The notes: generated from the sequence alone by a model not told the origin. Positions 38,423 through 47,604 are shown, numbered from the stretch's first letter. The stretch is DNA of 64,000 bases from Corynebacterium vitaeruminis (GCF_001054325.1 NZ_JVVM01000006.1:122672-186671), one strand, 5' to 3'. Program-made: numbers and translations.

Positions 38423-38496
38423 ACTAGAGCTTCTATCGCGCACAGTGTGGCAACTTGCCACTTGTATTTGTATTCATTTGAAAGGTCTCTAAGCGG

Positions 38497-38859
38497 ATGC
38501 CGAACCTAGGTCCCTGGGAAATCATCATTATCCTGGTTGTTCTTGTTTTGCTCTTTGGCGCAAAGAAGCTGCCGGATGCCGCTCGTTCGCTCGGCCGCTC
38601 CATGCGTATCTTCAAGTCCGAAGTGAAGGAAATGCGCAACGATGACGAGCAGCAGGAGCAGGCTGCAATCCAGCAGGCCCCGCAGGCTCAGCCACAGCAG
38701 CCGTACCAGCCGCAGCAGCAGTACCAGCAGCCGGCGCCGCAGGCTCAGCCACAGCAGCAGTACCAGCAGCCGGCGCCGCAGGCTCAGCCGCAGCAGCAGT
38801 ACCAGCAGCCGTACCAGCCGCAGCCTGGCCAGAACAACCCTGGCCAGCCGCAGCAGTAG
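38497..38859 (+). CDS. tatA: Twin-arginine translocase subunit TatA
   Basis: TatA (120 residues) forms the pore-like part of the Tat pathway, which exports folded proteins. One N-terminal membrane helix (about 5-22), a hinge ([23 protein letters not shown]) and an amphipathic helix are standard. The last 65 residues are an unusual Gln/Pro/Tyr-rich tail with two 13-residue repeats of [13 protein letters not shown]. It is followed by tatC after 18 nt. No tatB is seen in the window. Confidence 0.94.
   Translation: MPNLGPWEIIIILVVLVLLFGAKKLPDAARSLGRSMRIFKSEVKEMRNDDEQQEQAAIQQAPQAQPQQPYQPQQQYQQPAPQAQPQQQYQQPAPQAQPQQQYQQPYQPQPGQNNPGQPQQ
38731..38808 (+). repeat. Tandem 39-bp repeat in the tatA tail
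   Basis: Two direct copies of 39 bp (38731-38769 and 38770-38808) differ at one base. Each encodes the 13 residues [13 protein letters not shown]. Partial copies lie upstream. The repeat may vary in number between strains. Confidence 0.85.
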
Positions 38860-38877
38860 TAGAAGGCCGGTTGAAGC

Positions 38878-40104
38878 GTGACTTCAGCTACATCCACATC
38901 ACGTCCTCGGAAGCGCCAACGTAAGCGCAACCCCGAGGGCGTGATGACTATTGTCGAGCACATTCAAGAGCTTCGGCATCGCCTAGTCCTCTCGCTGGCA
39001 GGTATCGCCGTTGGCACCGTTTTGGGCTTCATCTGGTACCAGACCGCTTTTACAATCGGCCAGTTCCGCATACCGTTTACCTCGGTCAATGTCGGCCCGC
39101 TGCACTTTAAGTCCCTGGGTGAGCTGCTCAAGGATCCGTACTGTCAGCTTCCACCCGAGATGCGTCTCGGCGGCGGCGAGGGTGCGGAGTGTCGTCTGCT
39201 GGCGACCAGTCCCTTTGAAATGTTCATGCTGCGCCTGAAAGTCGGTGCCCTGGCCGGTCTGGTGATGGCCTCCCCCTGGTGGCTCTACCAGATTTGGGCT
39301 TACATCACTCCCGGCTTGGTTAGGAAGGAACGCCGCACCACCCGCCGAGTTGTGACTGCCGCCGCGCTGCTGTTTGTCATGGGCTCTGTCCTGGCCTACT
39401 TCGTTGTCGCCTTCGGTTTGGAGTTCCTGCTTCAGATTGGTGAAGAAACGCAGATTTCTGCACTCACCGGTTCACAGTACTTCGGCTTCGTCCTCGCACT
39501 GATTCTGGTTTTCGGAGTCAGCTTCGAGGTTCCACTCTTCGTGGTCATGTTGAACATGGCGGGCGTCATTACCTACGAGGGCATTAAGGACAAGCGCAGC
39601 ATTATCATCATGTCGCTGTTCATCTTTGCGGCATTTATGACTCCGGGCCAGGATCCGGTGTCGATGGTCGCAATGGCGACGGCGTTGACATTGCTGGTGG
39701 AAATCGCAATCCAGATTTGTCGCCTCCATGACCGTCGTAAAGCAAATGAGCGTCCGGAGTGGCTGGATCTGGATGACGAGCAAGGCTCCGGACCAATCAC
39801 GGCCTCCGGTCCAATTGGCTCTGCTGGCGGTATCGGTGACGTGGGTGGCATCGACGCCCCGACTTCAGTAAGTGGGCCAACGTCGATTCAGCCGGGCGGC
39901 ATGCCGACGGCATCAGCGGCTCCGACGACCTCCCCGATTTCTGGCCCGACACCAGTTAACCCGCCGACGCCGACTCAGGCATCCCAGATGCGCCCGACCC
40001 GTAATTCGCGTCCCCCGCGGCCACACGGAATGATTCCGGAGACCCCGATGCCGACGCAGGACTTGCGAAATCGTCCGACGAGTGACTTTGATGATGTTCT
40101 CTAG
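38878..40104 (+). CDS. tatC: Twin-arginine translocase subunit TatC with long tail
   Basis: TatC (408 residues) is the receptor for Tat signal peptides, with six transmembrane segments from about residue 35. The conserved FMLRLKVG region and MTPGQDPVSM are present. The protein starts with a basic stretch (RPRKRQRKRNPEG). The C-terminal ~110 residues after the last segment are Pro/Thr/Ser/Gly-rich, longer than in most family members. It starts with GTG at 38878. It corresponds to Rv2093c; Tat targets are not obvious in the window. Confidence 0.94.
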   Translation: MTSATSTSRPRKRQRKRNPEGVMTIVEHIQELRHRLVLSLAGIAVGTVLGFIWYQTAFTIGQFRIPFTSVNVGPLHFKSLGELLKDPYCQLPPEMRLGGGEGAECRLLATSPFEMFMLRLKVGALAGLVMASPWWLYQIWAYITPGLVRKERRTTRRVVTAAALLFVMGSVLAYFVVAFGLEFLLQIGEETQISALTGSQYFGFVLALILVFGVSFEVPLFVVMLNMAGVITYEGIKDKRSIIIMSLFIFAAFMTPGQDPVSMVAMATALTLLVEIAIQICRLHDRRKANERPEWLDLDDEQGSGPITASGPIGSAGGIGDVGGIDAPTSVSGPTSIQPGGMPTASAAPTTSPISGPTPVNPPTPTQASQMRPTRNSRPPRPHGMIPETPMPTQDLRNRPTSDFDDVL

Positions 40105-40128
40105 CGTGGTTTATGACACTCTAGAGGC

Positions 40129-42915
40129 ATGACTCTTCTCGGCGATTTCGTTAGCCAACAGGATTTCGATCTTGACGACTTTCAGCTCCGCGCCTGCCAA
40201 TCAATTGAGGCAGGGCGGGGCGTTGTCGTCTGTGCACCCACCGGTGCGGGCAAGACTATTGTTGGCGAATTCGCTATTTATGCTGCGCTCGACCGTGGTG
40301 GTAAGTGCTTTTACACCACCCCTATTAAGGCACTGAGCAACCAGAAGTACCACGACCTAGTCGAGGACTACGGCGAGGACCGCGTGGGCCTGCTCACTGG
40401 TGACACTTCGATTAACGGCGACGCAGACATCGTGGTGATGACCACCGAGGTGCTGCGCAATATGATTTACGCGAAATCACCGACGCTGAAGAAGCTCACA
40501 CATGTGGTGATGGACGAGATTCACTACCTCGCTGACCGGGAGCGCGGCGCTGTGTGGGAAGAGGTTATTTTGAACCTCGACGAGTCCGTGGCCGTCATCG
40601 GTTTGTCCGCGACGGTGTCCAACTCCGAGGAATTTGGTCGCTGGCTCTCCACGGTACGCGGGCACACGGACGTCATTGTCACGGATCTGCGACCGGTTCC
40701 GCTACATCAGCACATGCTGGTGGGAAACCGGCTCTATCCGCTCTTCGAGGCGAAGTCGGACAAAGTCAATCAGGATCTGCTGGAGGCGTGCCGTCGTGCC
40801 GAGTTCGGCTACGGGGACGCCGGGACCAGAGAGCGTTACCAGTACAAAAAGCACAAGGGTGGGGGCCGCTCGTACAGCTGGGGCGACAAGGGGCAGCGTA
40901 AGTTCCGCCCGCCGAAGCGTGGCGATGTCATTCGCATGCTCGGTTCCATGAATATGCTGCCCGCGATTGTGTTCATCTTCTCCCGCGCAGGCTGTGAAGG
41001 CGCGCTGGCACAGGTCGGCGCTACTCGCGCAGAACTCACGGACCGAGATGAGCAGGACCGCATCGCCAAGATCATCGATGATGGTGTTGCGCACATTCCG
41101 AAGGAGGACCTGCAGGTTCTCGGCTTCCTGCGCTGGCGCCGCATTCTCATTCGCGGTTTCGCGGCACACCACGCGGGCATGCTGCCTGCGTTTCGGCACA
41201 TTGTGGAAGAGCTCTTTAACGAAGGCCTGGTCAAGGTCGTCTTCGCCACCGAGACACTCGCGCTGGGCATCAACATGCCTGCCCGCACGGTCGTGCTGGA
41301 AAAGCTCGTCAAGTACAACGGCGAAGCCCACGTGGACCTCACGCCGGGTCAGTACACGCAGATGACCGGTCGCGCTGGCCGCCGAGGTATCGACACCGTC
41401 GGCAATGCCGTGGTGCAGTGGGCACCGGCAATGGATCCGAAGGCTGTCGCGGGGCTCGCGTCCACGCGCACGTATCCGCTGATTTCCACCTTCGCACCGA
41501 GCTACAACATGAGCGTCAACCTCCTGCAGACGCTCGGCTATGAGGGCTCGAAGCAAGTCATGGAGCGCTCATTCGCTCAGTTCCAGGCGGATGGCGACAT
41601 CGTCGGAGTCGCCGCCGAACTGTCCAAGGCCAAGCAGGAAGCCGCGGCCCTGCGTGCGGAACTGCTCGGCAGGGGAGCCGATGCGCACGCTGAAGGGTCG
41701 GAGGCTGAAGCGTCGTCGTCAAGCGGGGAGGGCAGTTCGCGTGACGACGAGCGCCCGACCCAGATGCTCGAATACCTGGATCTGCGCGCCAAACTGTCCC
41801 AGGAGGAGAAGAACGCCAAGCGCCGCAATATTGAAGACCGCCACACGGAAACCGTCACCGCGCTGCGCAGACTCCGTAGGGGCGAAGTGATTCCGCTGCC
41901 GAAGGGTAAGAAGGTGCAGTTGGCGGTGGTGTACCGAGAGGACCATTCGAAGTCGAATCCTCGTCCGGGTGTCATCAGTGTCGGCGGATTTGTGGGACGT
42001 GTGGAGCCGCATATCTTCCCAGCGGCGCCGCAGACAGTCGGCTCGATTAAGCTGCCACGGGATGCGGACCGGCATCCGCGACGTGCGCTCGGGATTGTGC
42101 GCGCAGAGATTGGCCGCAAGGGACTGAAGGGACCAAAGCGGCTGAAGCGTCGCACTGGTGGCAACTCGCCGGCGGTGAGGAAGCTGCGGCAGGAATTACG
42201 AGAGCACCCGCTGCATGGCGATCCGGCGGTGGAGACGATGGCTCGTCATGCCGATACGCTGCGGCAGGCCGAGGCGCATGTTGCCAAGCTGCAAAAGCGC
42301 GTCGATTCCGCCTCGGATACGTTGGCACGCACATTCGACCGCATGCTGCAGTTGCTAACACAGATGGACTACGTGGAATGGCCGGAGGGTGCGGAGCCGA
42401 CGATTACCGAGGAAGGCCTGCGGTTGGCGCAGATTCACAATGGTTCGGATCTGCTGGTGGCCACATGTCTGCGGCGTGGCATCTGGGATGACCTAGACCC
42501 TGCGGAGCTGGCCGGTGCGGTGTCGAGTTTGGTCTTTGAAAACCGCAAGGCCAGCCAGGGCAGTGACGAGGTGCCGACTGAGCCTCTGGCTAAGGCGCTG
42601 GGGAATACCTACCGCATCTGGGAGGAACTGTCGGAGGATGAGCGCCGCTATCGCCTACCGGTAACGGACTTGCCGGATATGGCTTTTGCCACCGCAATTC
42701 ATCAGTGGACTGCTGGCGCACCGCTGGGGTACTGCCTGCAGGCCGCGGCGGAAAGCGGAGCGGAGCTGACCCCAGGTGACTTTGTCCGCTGGTGCCGTCA
42801 GGTCATTGATCTGCTGCAGCAGATTAAGAAGACCGGTTACTCCACGGACATTCGCAACAAGTCTGCCGAGGCCATTCAGGCGATTCGCAGGGGAGTGGTG
42901 GCGCTGAATAATTAG
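40129..42915 (+). CDS. helY: Ski2-like DEAD/DEAH helicase HelY
   Basis: HelY (928 residues) is a Ski2-type RNA/DNA helicase. Motif I is APTGAGKT at 36-43 and motif II is DEIHY at 129-133; a later TGRAGRRGID is motif VI. An insert rich in Ser/Glu (SEAEASSSSGEGSS, about 523-540) separates the helicase core from a long C-terminal domain (DSHCT type). Its cellular RNA target is unknown. It is last in the pup-tat gene run and corresponds to Rv2092c. The start ATG lies in a short gap after tatC. Confidence 0.92.
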   Translation: MTLLGDFVSQQDFDLDDFQLRACQSIEAGRGVVVCAPTGAGKTIVGEFAIYAALDRGGKCFYTTPIKALSNQKYHDLVEDYGEDRVGLLTGDTSINGDADIVVMTTEVLRNMIYAKSPTLKKLTHVVMDEIHYLADRERGAVWEEVILNLDESVAVIGLSATVSNSEEFGRWLSTVRGHTDVIVTDLRPVPLHQHMLVGNRLYPLFEAKSDKVNQDLLEACRRAEFGYGDAGTRERYQYKKHKGGGRSYSWGDKGQRKFRPPKRGDVIRMLGSMNMLPAIVFIFSRAGCEGALAQVGATRAELTDRDEQDRIAKIIDDGVAHIPKEDLQVLGFLRWRRILIRGFAAHHAGMLPAFRHIVEELFNEGLVKVVFATETLALGINMPARTVVLEKLVKYNGEAHVDLTPGQYTQMTGRAGRRGIDTVGNAVVQWAPAMDPKAVAGLASTRTYPLISTFAPSYNMSVNLLQTLGYEGSKQVMERSFAQFQADGDIVGVAAELSKAKQEAAALRAELLGRGADAHAEGSEAEASSSSGEGSSRDDERPTQMLEYLDLRAKLSQEEKNAKRRNIEDRHTETVTALRRLRRGEVIPLPKGKKVQLAVVYREDHSKSNPRPGVISVGGFVGRVEPHIFPAAPQTVGSIKLPRDADRHPRRALGIVRAEIGRKGLKGPKRLKRRTGGNSPAVRKLRQELREHPLHGDPAVETMARHADTLRQAEAHVAKLQKRVDSASDTLARTFDRMLQLLTQMDYVEWPEGAEPTITEEGLRLAQIHNGSDLLVATCLRRGIWDDLDPAELAGAVSSLVFENRKASQGSDEVPTEPLAKALGNTYRIWEELSEDERRYRLPVTDLPDMAFATAIHQWTAGAPLGYCLQAAAESGAELTPGDFVRWCRQVIDLLQQIKKTGYSTDIRNKSAEAIQAIRRGVVALNN

Positions 42916-42982
42916 TTATCCCCGACACATCTCTTCAGCTGCAGTTCAGCTTCCTGAGGTAAACATGATAAATTTATAGTTA

Positions 42983-42999
42983 TGTGATTGTAGATCACA
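42983..42999. promoter_or_regulatory. 17-bp palindrome (operator candidate) before the SGNH gene
   Basis: TGTGAT(tgtag)ATCACA is a perfect 6-bp inverted repeat with a 5-bp spacer. A TATAGT box lies just upstream (42975-42980), so the palindrome would cover its start site, and a second possible -10 (TACTGT, 43008) lies just downstream. It resembles the GlxR/CRP site but has one base too many in the spacer. Confidence 0.5.
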
Positions 43000-43077
43000 C
43001 CGTTCCATACTGTAGTTCCAAATGGTGCTGCAGATTGTATTTTTCATATCTGACTTCAGTTCTCAGGAAGGTCACTA

Positions 43078-43929
43078 ATGAGCAAGTTCCAGAAGGCTCT
43101 GTCTGCTGCGGGAATCGCAGCACTGAGCTTCGGCATTACCCCCATGGCAAGCGCTGCACCGGCTGGAAACGTAGTTACCTTTGGTGACTCGTACTTCGCC
43201 AATCCGACTGTTGAGGACTACTGGATTGCCAAGGCTCCCGAGCAAATCCCGGGCCTCCCAGAAGTTCAACAGAAAAACGGCTGCGCCCATGACCCTGATG
43301 GAATCCCAGCAAAGATTGGTAAGAAGTCTGGCCGCCATGTGGACGACTACTCGTGCGCTGGAGCTGTGCTCTACACTCCAAACGCGAACAACCTCGATCG
43401 TCAGATTGAGGGTGCGATTCGCGATGGAGCGCTAAACCCGCAGACTTCGTTCATCGCAATTCAGATTGGCTTCAACGACACCTACAACAATGCAGTCAAT
43501 CTTCCCTCGGTCCGTGAGGGCTGGTGGAAGGACGCATCCGATGCTGCGGTGCATAAGATTCGTGCACATGCACCAAATGCACGCATCGCATTTGTCAACT
43601 ACCCAACTATTTCACACCCCGGTGACTCCAAGCAGTGTCTCATCCATGTGAACGTTGCTGGTCAAAACATTGACGCCGGCGTCCCCGCTTTCTGGATTGA
43701 GCAGGGCGAGATTGAAACCTCTAAGTATGCAAAGCAAGCTGCCGACCGCCATCAGGCTGAGTTCGTTGATGTCCGCGCCATGACCACGGATCGCCATGAG
43801 TGTGCTCCAGATGATAAGCGCATCATCGCGGGTGCCATCGACAACCGCACCCGGGACTACAACCTCCCGGTTCACCTCAATGGTGAAGGCAAAGAGATTA
43901 TTGCCGACGCTATCGTCGCTCGTATGTAG
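43078..43929 (+). CDS. Secreted SGNH/GDSL-family hydrolase
   Basis: A 283-residue secreted hydrolase. Residues 1-26 form a signal peptide ending in ASA. The motif GDSYFAN gives the catalytic Ser38, IQIGFND matches block III with Asn, and His266 (LPVHLNGEGKE) is the likely catalytic His, without the usual Asp three residues before it. Cys pairs may form disulfides. SGNH members of this kind hydrolyse lipids or glycan esters; the substrate is not visible. AGGAAGG precedes the ATG. It pairs with the acyl-AMP ligase gene that follows. This pair is of lower G+C than its neighbours and has no counterpart in the mycobacterial gene order. Confidence 0.82.
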   Translation: MSKFQKALSAAGIAALSFGITPMASAAPAGNVVTFGDSYFANPTVEDYWIAKAPEQIPGLPEVQQKNGCAHDPDGIPAKIGKKSGRHVDDYSCAGAVLYTPNANNLDRQIEGAIRDGALNPQTSFIAIQIGFNDTYNNAVNLPSVREGWWKDASDAAVHKIRAHAPNARIAFVNYPTISHPGDSKQCLIHVNVAGQNIDAGVPAFWIEQGEIETSKYAKQAADRHQAEFVDVRAMTTDRHECAPDDKRIIAGAIDNRTRDYNLPVHLNGEGKEIIADAIVARM

Positions 43930-43940
43930 TCATTAACCCC

Positions 43941-43970
43941 AAGCCCTGAGCCCCAAGGCACAGGGCTTTT
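43941..43970 (+). terminator. Intrinsic terminator after the SGNH gene
   Basis: AAGCCCTG pairs with CAGGGCTT around a 12-nt loop and is followed by TTATCTT. It lies 11 bp after the stop and 31 bp before the acyl-AMP ligase gene, so the two genes may be only partly cotranscribed. Confidence 0.8.
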
Positions 43971-44001
43971 ATCTTCAATTCACTTATTTCTTAGGGGAAA
44001 A

Positions 44002-45633
44002 ATGACTTCTCAGGCTCAAGCGTCTCGCACTCGGCGAGCAACCCACGTGTCGCCTTGGACTCAAGTTAAACAATTCGTTTCTTCTCTCGGGCCACTCAGT
44101 CGCGCTGGCATCCTCAGGAATGATGGCCCTGCTGCACTGAAGAATATGTCTCGGTGGGGTATTTCGATGGCGGCTCTCGTCGAAAACGACTGCCTCAACT
44201 GGCCCGACCGGCTTGCACTTGTGGATGACTTTGGTGAACTCACATATGCTGAGCTTCGGACTCAGGCTAGAACTCTGTCTGTCCACCTTATGGAGAAGGG
44301 AATTACTGAGGGGTCCACTATCGCAATTTTGGCCCGAAATTCTCGTGCCATTGTGTTGCCATTATTGGCTTGTAGCTACCTCGGCGCTCGTCCCATGATT
44401 ATGAATCCGGCATCTTCCTCAAAGCAGGTCAGCGCAATCATGGCTGACTATGGTGCGGATATCTTGATTGTAGATGCCGAATACAACCAAAATGCCGATT
44501 TCCCGATCGAAACAATAACTGTCGGTGGCGAGCAAGACGAGTTTCTTTCCCTCATTTCCGGGCAAGTTGACAGTTCCACGCTTCCGCAGAAACCCCGACA
44601 GCAAGAGACAATCATCATGTCATCGGGAACATACGGGATTCCAAAAGGTGTCCGCCTCCCAGTTCCACGCACACCAAAGGTTCTTGGTGGAATCGTTAAA
44701 GCGATTCCTTGGAAGAAGAACATGGTGGTTCAACTCACCGCATCGGTTTTCCATGCGTGGGGATGGCTCAACCTCCAACTTGGCCTGGCCACCGGTTCGA
44801 CCCTCATCTTGCGACGGAATTTTGATGCAGATCAGGCTACCGCGGACTGCCTTCGATACGGAGTAAACGGAATTGTTTCAGCTGCAGTCTTCCTAAAAGA
44901 TCTGGTTACTGCCGCAGACAGAGCAGACTCTGAGCTCGGCCCATTTGAGTTCATTGTTTCTTCAGGAAACGCCATGCCACCGTACTTGGTTCGCGAGCTC
45001 AACAAGCGCTTCGGACCTGTGGTATGTAACTTCTACGGTTCAACTGAACACGGCCAAATCGCAATTGCTACCGGTCCTGAATTCGCAGCTGATCCACATA
45101 CTACCGGGCATATCCCAACTGGTGTTGAGCTTCGTATTTTCCGCGAAGACGGCACCGAGGCTGACCGGGGAGAACTTGGCAATGTCTACGCCGCAAACTC
45201 CATGACGATGATTGGTTTGCTTGCTGCACGTGACAAATACGATGTCATTAGCGGGCTGCTCGGAACTGGGGATAAGGGACTAATCGATGAAAACGGGATG
45301 CTTCAATTAGCCGGTCGTGCGGATGACATGCTGATTAAGGGAGGCGAAAACGTTTACCCTCGTGAAGTTGAAGAATTCCTCGGAACCGTCGATGGAATCA
45401 ACGACGTTTTCGTCCATGGTTCTCAGGACGACATCGTCGCAACTCTTCGAGCCTATGTTGTCCGGGCAGACAGCATCGCTGGCGCGAACCTTTCCGACGA
45501 AATGATTCGCGAACACGTTCGCCAGAATCTCGCAGAGCACAACGTCCCTGACGAAATTGTGTGGATGGAATCGTTGCCTCGCAATGACGGTGGCAAAGTC
45601 GTCCCACGCCGTTTGCCCGACGCTAAAGCTTAA
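44002..45633 (+). CDS. Acyl-AMP ligase (AMP-dependent synthetase)
   Basis: A 543-residue ANL-family enzyme that activates a carboxylic acid, probably a fatty acid, as acyl-AMP. The phosphate-binding loop is SSGTYGIPKGV (Tyr replaces the usual Thr), the YGSTEHGQIA motif is present, GRADDMLIKGGENVYPREVEEF is the C-terminal hinge and signature, and NDGGKVVPRRL contains the catalytic Lys. The first 50 residues are an added N-terminal part. An AGGGG ribosome site precedes the ATG. Hand counts of sample lines show about 48% G+C against about 60% in the next gene. CoA-ligase or fatty acyl-AMP-ligase action cannot be separated by sight. Confidence 0.85.
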   Translation: MTSQAQASRTRRATHVSPWTQVKQFVSSLGPLSRAGILRNDGPAALKNMSRWGISMAALVENDCLNWPDRLALVDDFGELTYAELRTQARTLSVHLMEKGITEGSTIAILARNSRAIVLPLLACSYLGARPMIMNPASSSKQVSAIMADYGADILIVDAEYNQNADFPIETITVGGEQDEFLSLISGQVDSSTLPQKPRQQETIIMSSGTYGIPKGVRLPVPRTPKVLGGIVKAIPWKKNMVVQLTASVFHAWGWLNLQLGLATGSTLILRRNFDADQATADCLRYGVNGIVSAAVFLKDLVTAADRADSELGPFEFIVSSGNAMPPYLVRELNKRFGPVVCNFYGSTEHGQIAIATGPEFAADPHTTGHIPTGVELRIFREDGTEADRGELGNVYAANSMTMIGLLAARDKYDVISGLLGTGDKGLIDENGMLQLAGRADDMLIKGGENVYPREVEEFLGTVDGINDVFVHGSQDDIVATLRAYVVRADSIAGANLSDEMIREHVRQNLAEHNVPDEIVWMESLPRNDGGKVVPRRLPDAKA

Positions 45634-45678
45634 TTCAGCGTCTCTGTCTTAGTCTCTGTCTTATTCGAGGCTGACGGG

Positions 45679-45684
45679 TACAGT
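45679..45684 (+). promoter_or_regulatory. Putative -10 box for the peptidase gene
   Basis: TACAGT lies 8 nt before the ATG at 45693, with no ribosome site. It fits a leaderless transcript and argues against the TTG at 45684. Confidence 0.45.
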
Positions 45685-45692
45685 TGGCAACT

Positions 45693-46808
45693 ATGAGCAA
45701 CGGTATCTTTAGCTTTGACATCTACCAGCAGCGTCTGGATCGCACTGCGGAGCTACTCCGCACCCGCGATGCAGACGCTGCAGTCTTTGGAACCGGCGCT
45801 GACCTGCAGTATCTCATTGGTTCTGCGGTCACCTCGCATGAGCGCCTCACCGCGCTGGTAGTCACCGCATCCGGCACAACCACACTGGTACTGCCCGCTG
45901 TGGAGCGCGGTGACCTGCCGCTGTGTGCAATCGATGCCCTCAACGCCGATGTGGTGTTGTGGGAGGACGGCCAGAATCCGCACCGCATTGTCGCCGACCT
46001 AGTGGGCCACGTGGGCACTCTCGCAGTGGGCGCTTCGTTGACCGCTGACCACTTGATTCCCATTCAGGATCTCACCGGAGCCAAGACCGTGTTGGCCGGA
46101 GACATTCTGAAAGAACTGTTCATGCGCAAGGACGCCGCTGAAATTGATCAGCTGCGCGAGGCCGGCGCCGCCATTGACCGCGTTCACGCTCGTGTGCCTA
46201 GCATGCTGCGCGCAGGCCGCACTGAGCGCGAGGTTGCCGAAGAAATCTCGGCAGCCATTCTGGAAGAAGGCCATGTCGTCATTGACTTCGTCATTGTCGG
46301 CTCAGCCGAAAATGGTGCGAATCCGCACCACGATTTCTCCGACCGCGTCATCGAGGACGGCGACGTGGTGGTCGTCGATATCGGAGGCACCTTGCCGCTT
46401 GGCTATCACTCCGATTGCACGCGCACCTATGTCGTCGGCAAGCCGGGAGAGAAGGAAACTGCGGCGTGGGCGGCTCTGCGAAAGGCGCAGGAAGCTGCTG
46501 TGGCGGCGGTGCGCCCTGGGGTGACGGCAGCGGAAATCGATGCGATTGCACGCAATAGCCTCACCGCTGCGGGCTACGGAGAGTACTTTATCCACCGCAC
46601 CGGGCATGGCATTGGTCTGTCCACGCATGAAGAGCCGTTCATCATGGCTGGCAATGAGCTGAAACTCGAGCCGGGCATGGCGTTTTCGGTGGAACCGGGC
46701 GTGTACCTACCAGGTGAATTCGGTATGCGGCTGGAAGACATCATCATTGTCACCGAAGACGGCGGCGAATCGGTCAATAACGGTCCGCACGATTTGATTA
46801 CCATCTAA
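45693..46808 (+). CDS. pepQ: Xaa-Pro aminopeptidase/dipeptidase family (M24)
   Basis: A 371-residue M24-family metallopeptidase that cleaves Xaa-Pro bonds. Metal ligands are seen in order: Asp in VVDIGG, Asp in YHSDCTR, His in HRTGHGIG, Glu in SVEPGVYL and Glu in MRLEDI. The N-terminal creatinase-like domain covers about 1-130. The ATG at 45693 is favoured by the promoter spacing. It corresponds to the mycobacterial PepE (Rv2089c) in the same neighbourhood, upstream of the SDR and cobL. Its exact specificity (aminopeptidase or dipeptidase) cannot be read from the sequence, so the symbol is provisional. Confidence 0.87.
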   Translation: MSNGIFSFDIYQQRLDRTAELLRTRDADAAVFGTGADLQYLIGSAVTSHERLTALVVTASGTTTLVLPAVERGDLPLCAIDALNADVVLWEDGQNPHRIVADLVGHVGTLAVGASLTADHLIPIQDLTGAKTVLAGDILKELFMRKDAAEIDQLREAGAAIDRVHARVPSMLRAGRTEREVAEEISAAILEEGHVVIDFVIVGSAENGANPHHDFSDRVIEDGDVVVVDIGGTLPLGYHSDCTRTYVVGKPGEKETAAWAALRKAQEAAVAAVRPGVTAAEIDAIARNSLTAAGYGEYFIHRTGHGIGLSTHEEPFIMAGNELKLEPGMAFSVEPGVYLPGEFGMRLEDIIIVTEDGGESVNNGPHDLITI

Positions 46809-46839
46809 TCGAGGTTTAGAGGAAAGGTTTTTCTAGCGC

Positions 46840-47604
46840 ATGGGACACGTACTCGTTCTTGGTGCCACCAGCGAAATCGGCGGGGAAGTTGCCGCGCGGC
46901 TGGCCAATCACAACACCTTCACGCTCGCCGCGCGCCGCACTGAGGCACTCGACGGCATTGCCGGCCGCCTCATCGACGCCGGTGCTGTCGCGGTGCATCG
47001 CATCCACTTTGATGCCGATGACATCGCCGCACACCGCCAGTTCGTTGAGAACGCCTGGCAGCACGGTCCCATCGATACGGTGATTGTCGCGTTCGGTATC
47101 CTCGGCGATCAGCGAGAGTGTGAGGAGTCTGGCGAGGCGGCTGCGGCAGTCATCCATACCGACTTCACGGCACAGGCCTCGATTCTCACCGAGATCGTCG
47201 CACGTATGGAGTCCGACATCGCCACCGGTATTCTTCCTGTGCGCGATAAGGTCGCGGGCCGCATCATGGCCTTTTCCTCTATCGCAGGCGCCCGCGTGCG
47301 CCGCGCCAACTATGTCTACGGTTCGGCGAAAGCCGGTCTCGACGGTTTCCTCCAGGGTATGCAAGACCGCCTGCACGGCAGCCATATTCAGCTGACAATC
47401 GTCCGGCCGGGCTTCGTCATCGGCCGCATGACCGAAGGCATGAAGCCGGCGCCGATGTCTTCGCGCCCCGCCGAGGTCGCTGAGGCCGCTGTCACCGCCT
47501 TCGATGGCCGGAAGCCCCATGTCTGGGTGCCAGGGAAACTGGCGTTGCTCGCCCGTGCCACGCATCTGACTCCCCGCTGGATTTGGCGGAAGATGCCCCG
47601 ATGA
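46840..47604 (+). CDS. Short-chain dehydrogenase, DprE2-like
   Basis: A 254-residue short-chain dehydrogenase/reductase. GATSEIGG at 9-16 binds the dinucleotide, and the active site is YGSAKAG (Tyr and Lys) after the Ser of SSIAG. The segments IVAFGILGD, RVRRANYVYGSAKAGLDGF and VRPGFVIGRM closely resemble DprE2, the decaprenylphosphoryl-2-keto-ribose reductase of arabinan synthesis. In M. tuberculosis a paralogous SDR (Rv2073c) lies at the same position before cobL. Its stop overlaps the cobL start (ATGA), so it is coupled to the cobalamin genes. A role in cobalamin synthesis or in the cell wall is undecided. Confidence 0.82.
   Translation: MGHVLVLGATSEIGGEVAARLANHNTFTLAARRTEALDGIAGRLIDAGAVAVHRIHFDADDIAAHRQFVENAWQHGPIDTVIVAFGILGDQRECEESGEAAAAVIHTDFTAQASILTEIVARMESDIATGILPVRDKVAGRIMAFSSIAGARVRRANYVYGSAKAGLDGFLQGMQDRLHGSHIQLTIVRPGFVIGRMTEGMKPAPMSSRPAEVAEAAVTAFDGRKPHVWVPGKLALLARATHLTPRWIWRKMPR

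Noticed and set aside
42983..42999. Reading the palindrome as a standard GlxR/CRP site
   Set aside because: The half-sites match, but the spacer is one base too long for the 16-bp consensus, so I kept it as an unassigned operator.
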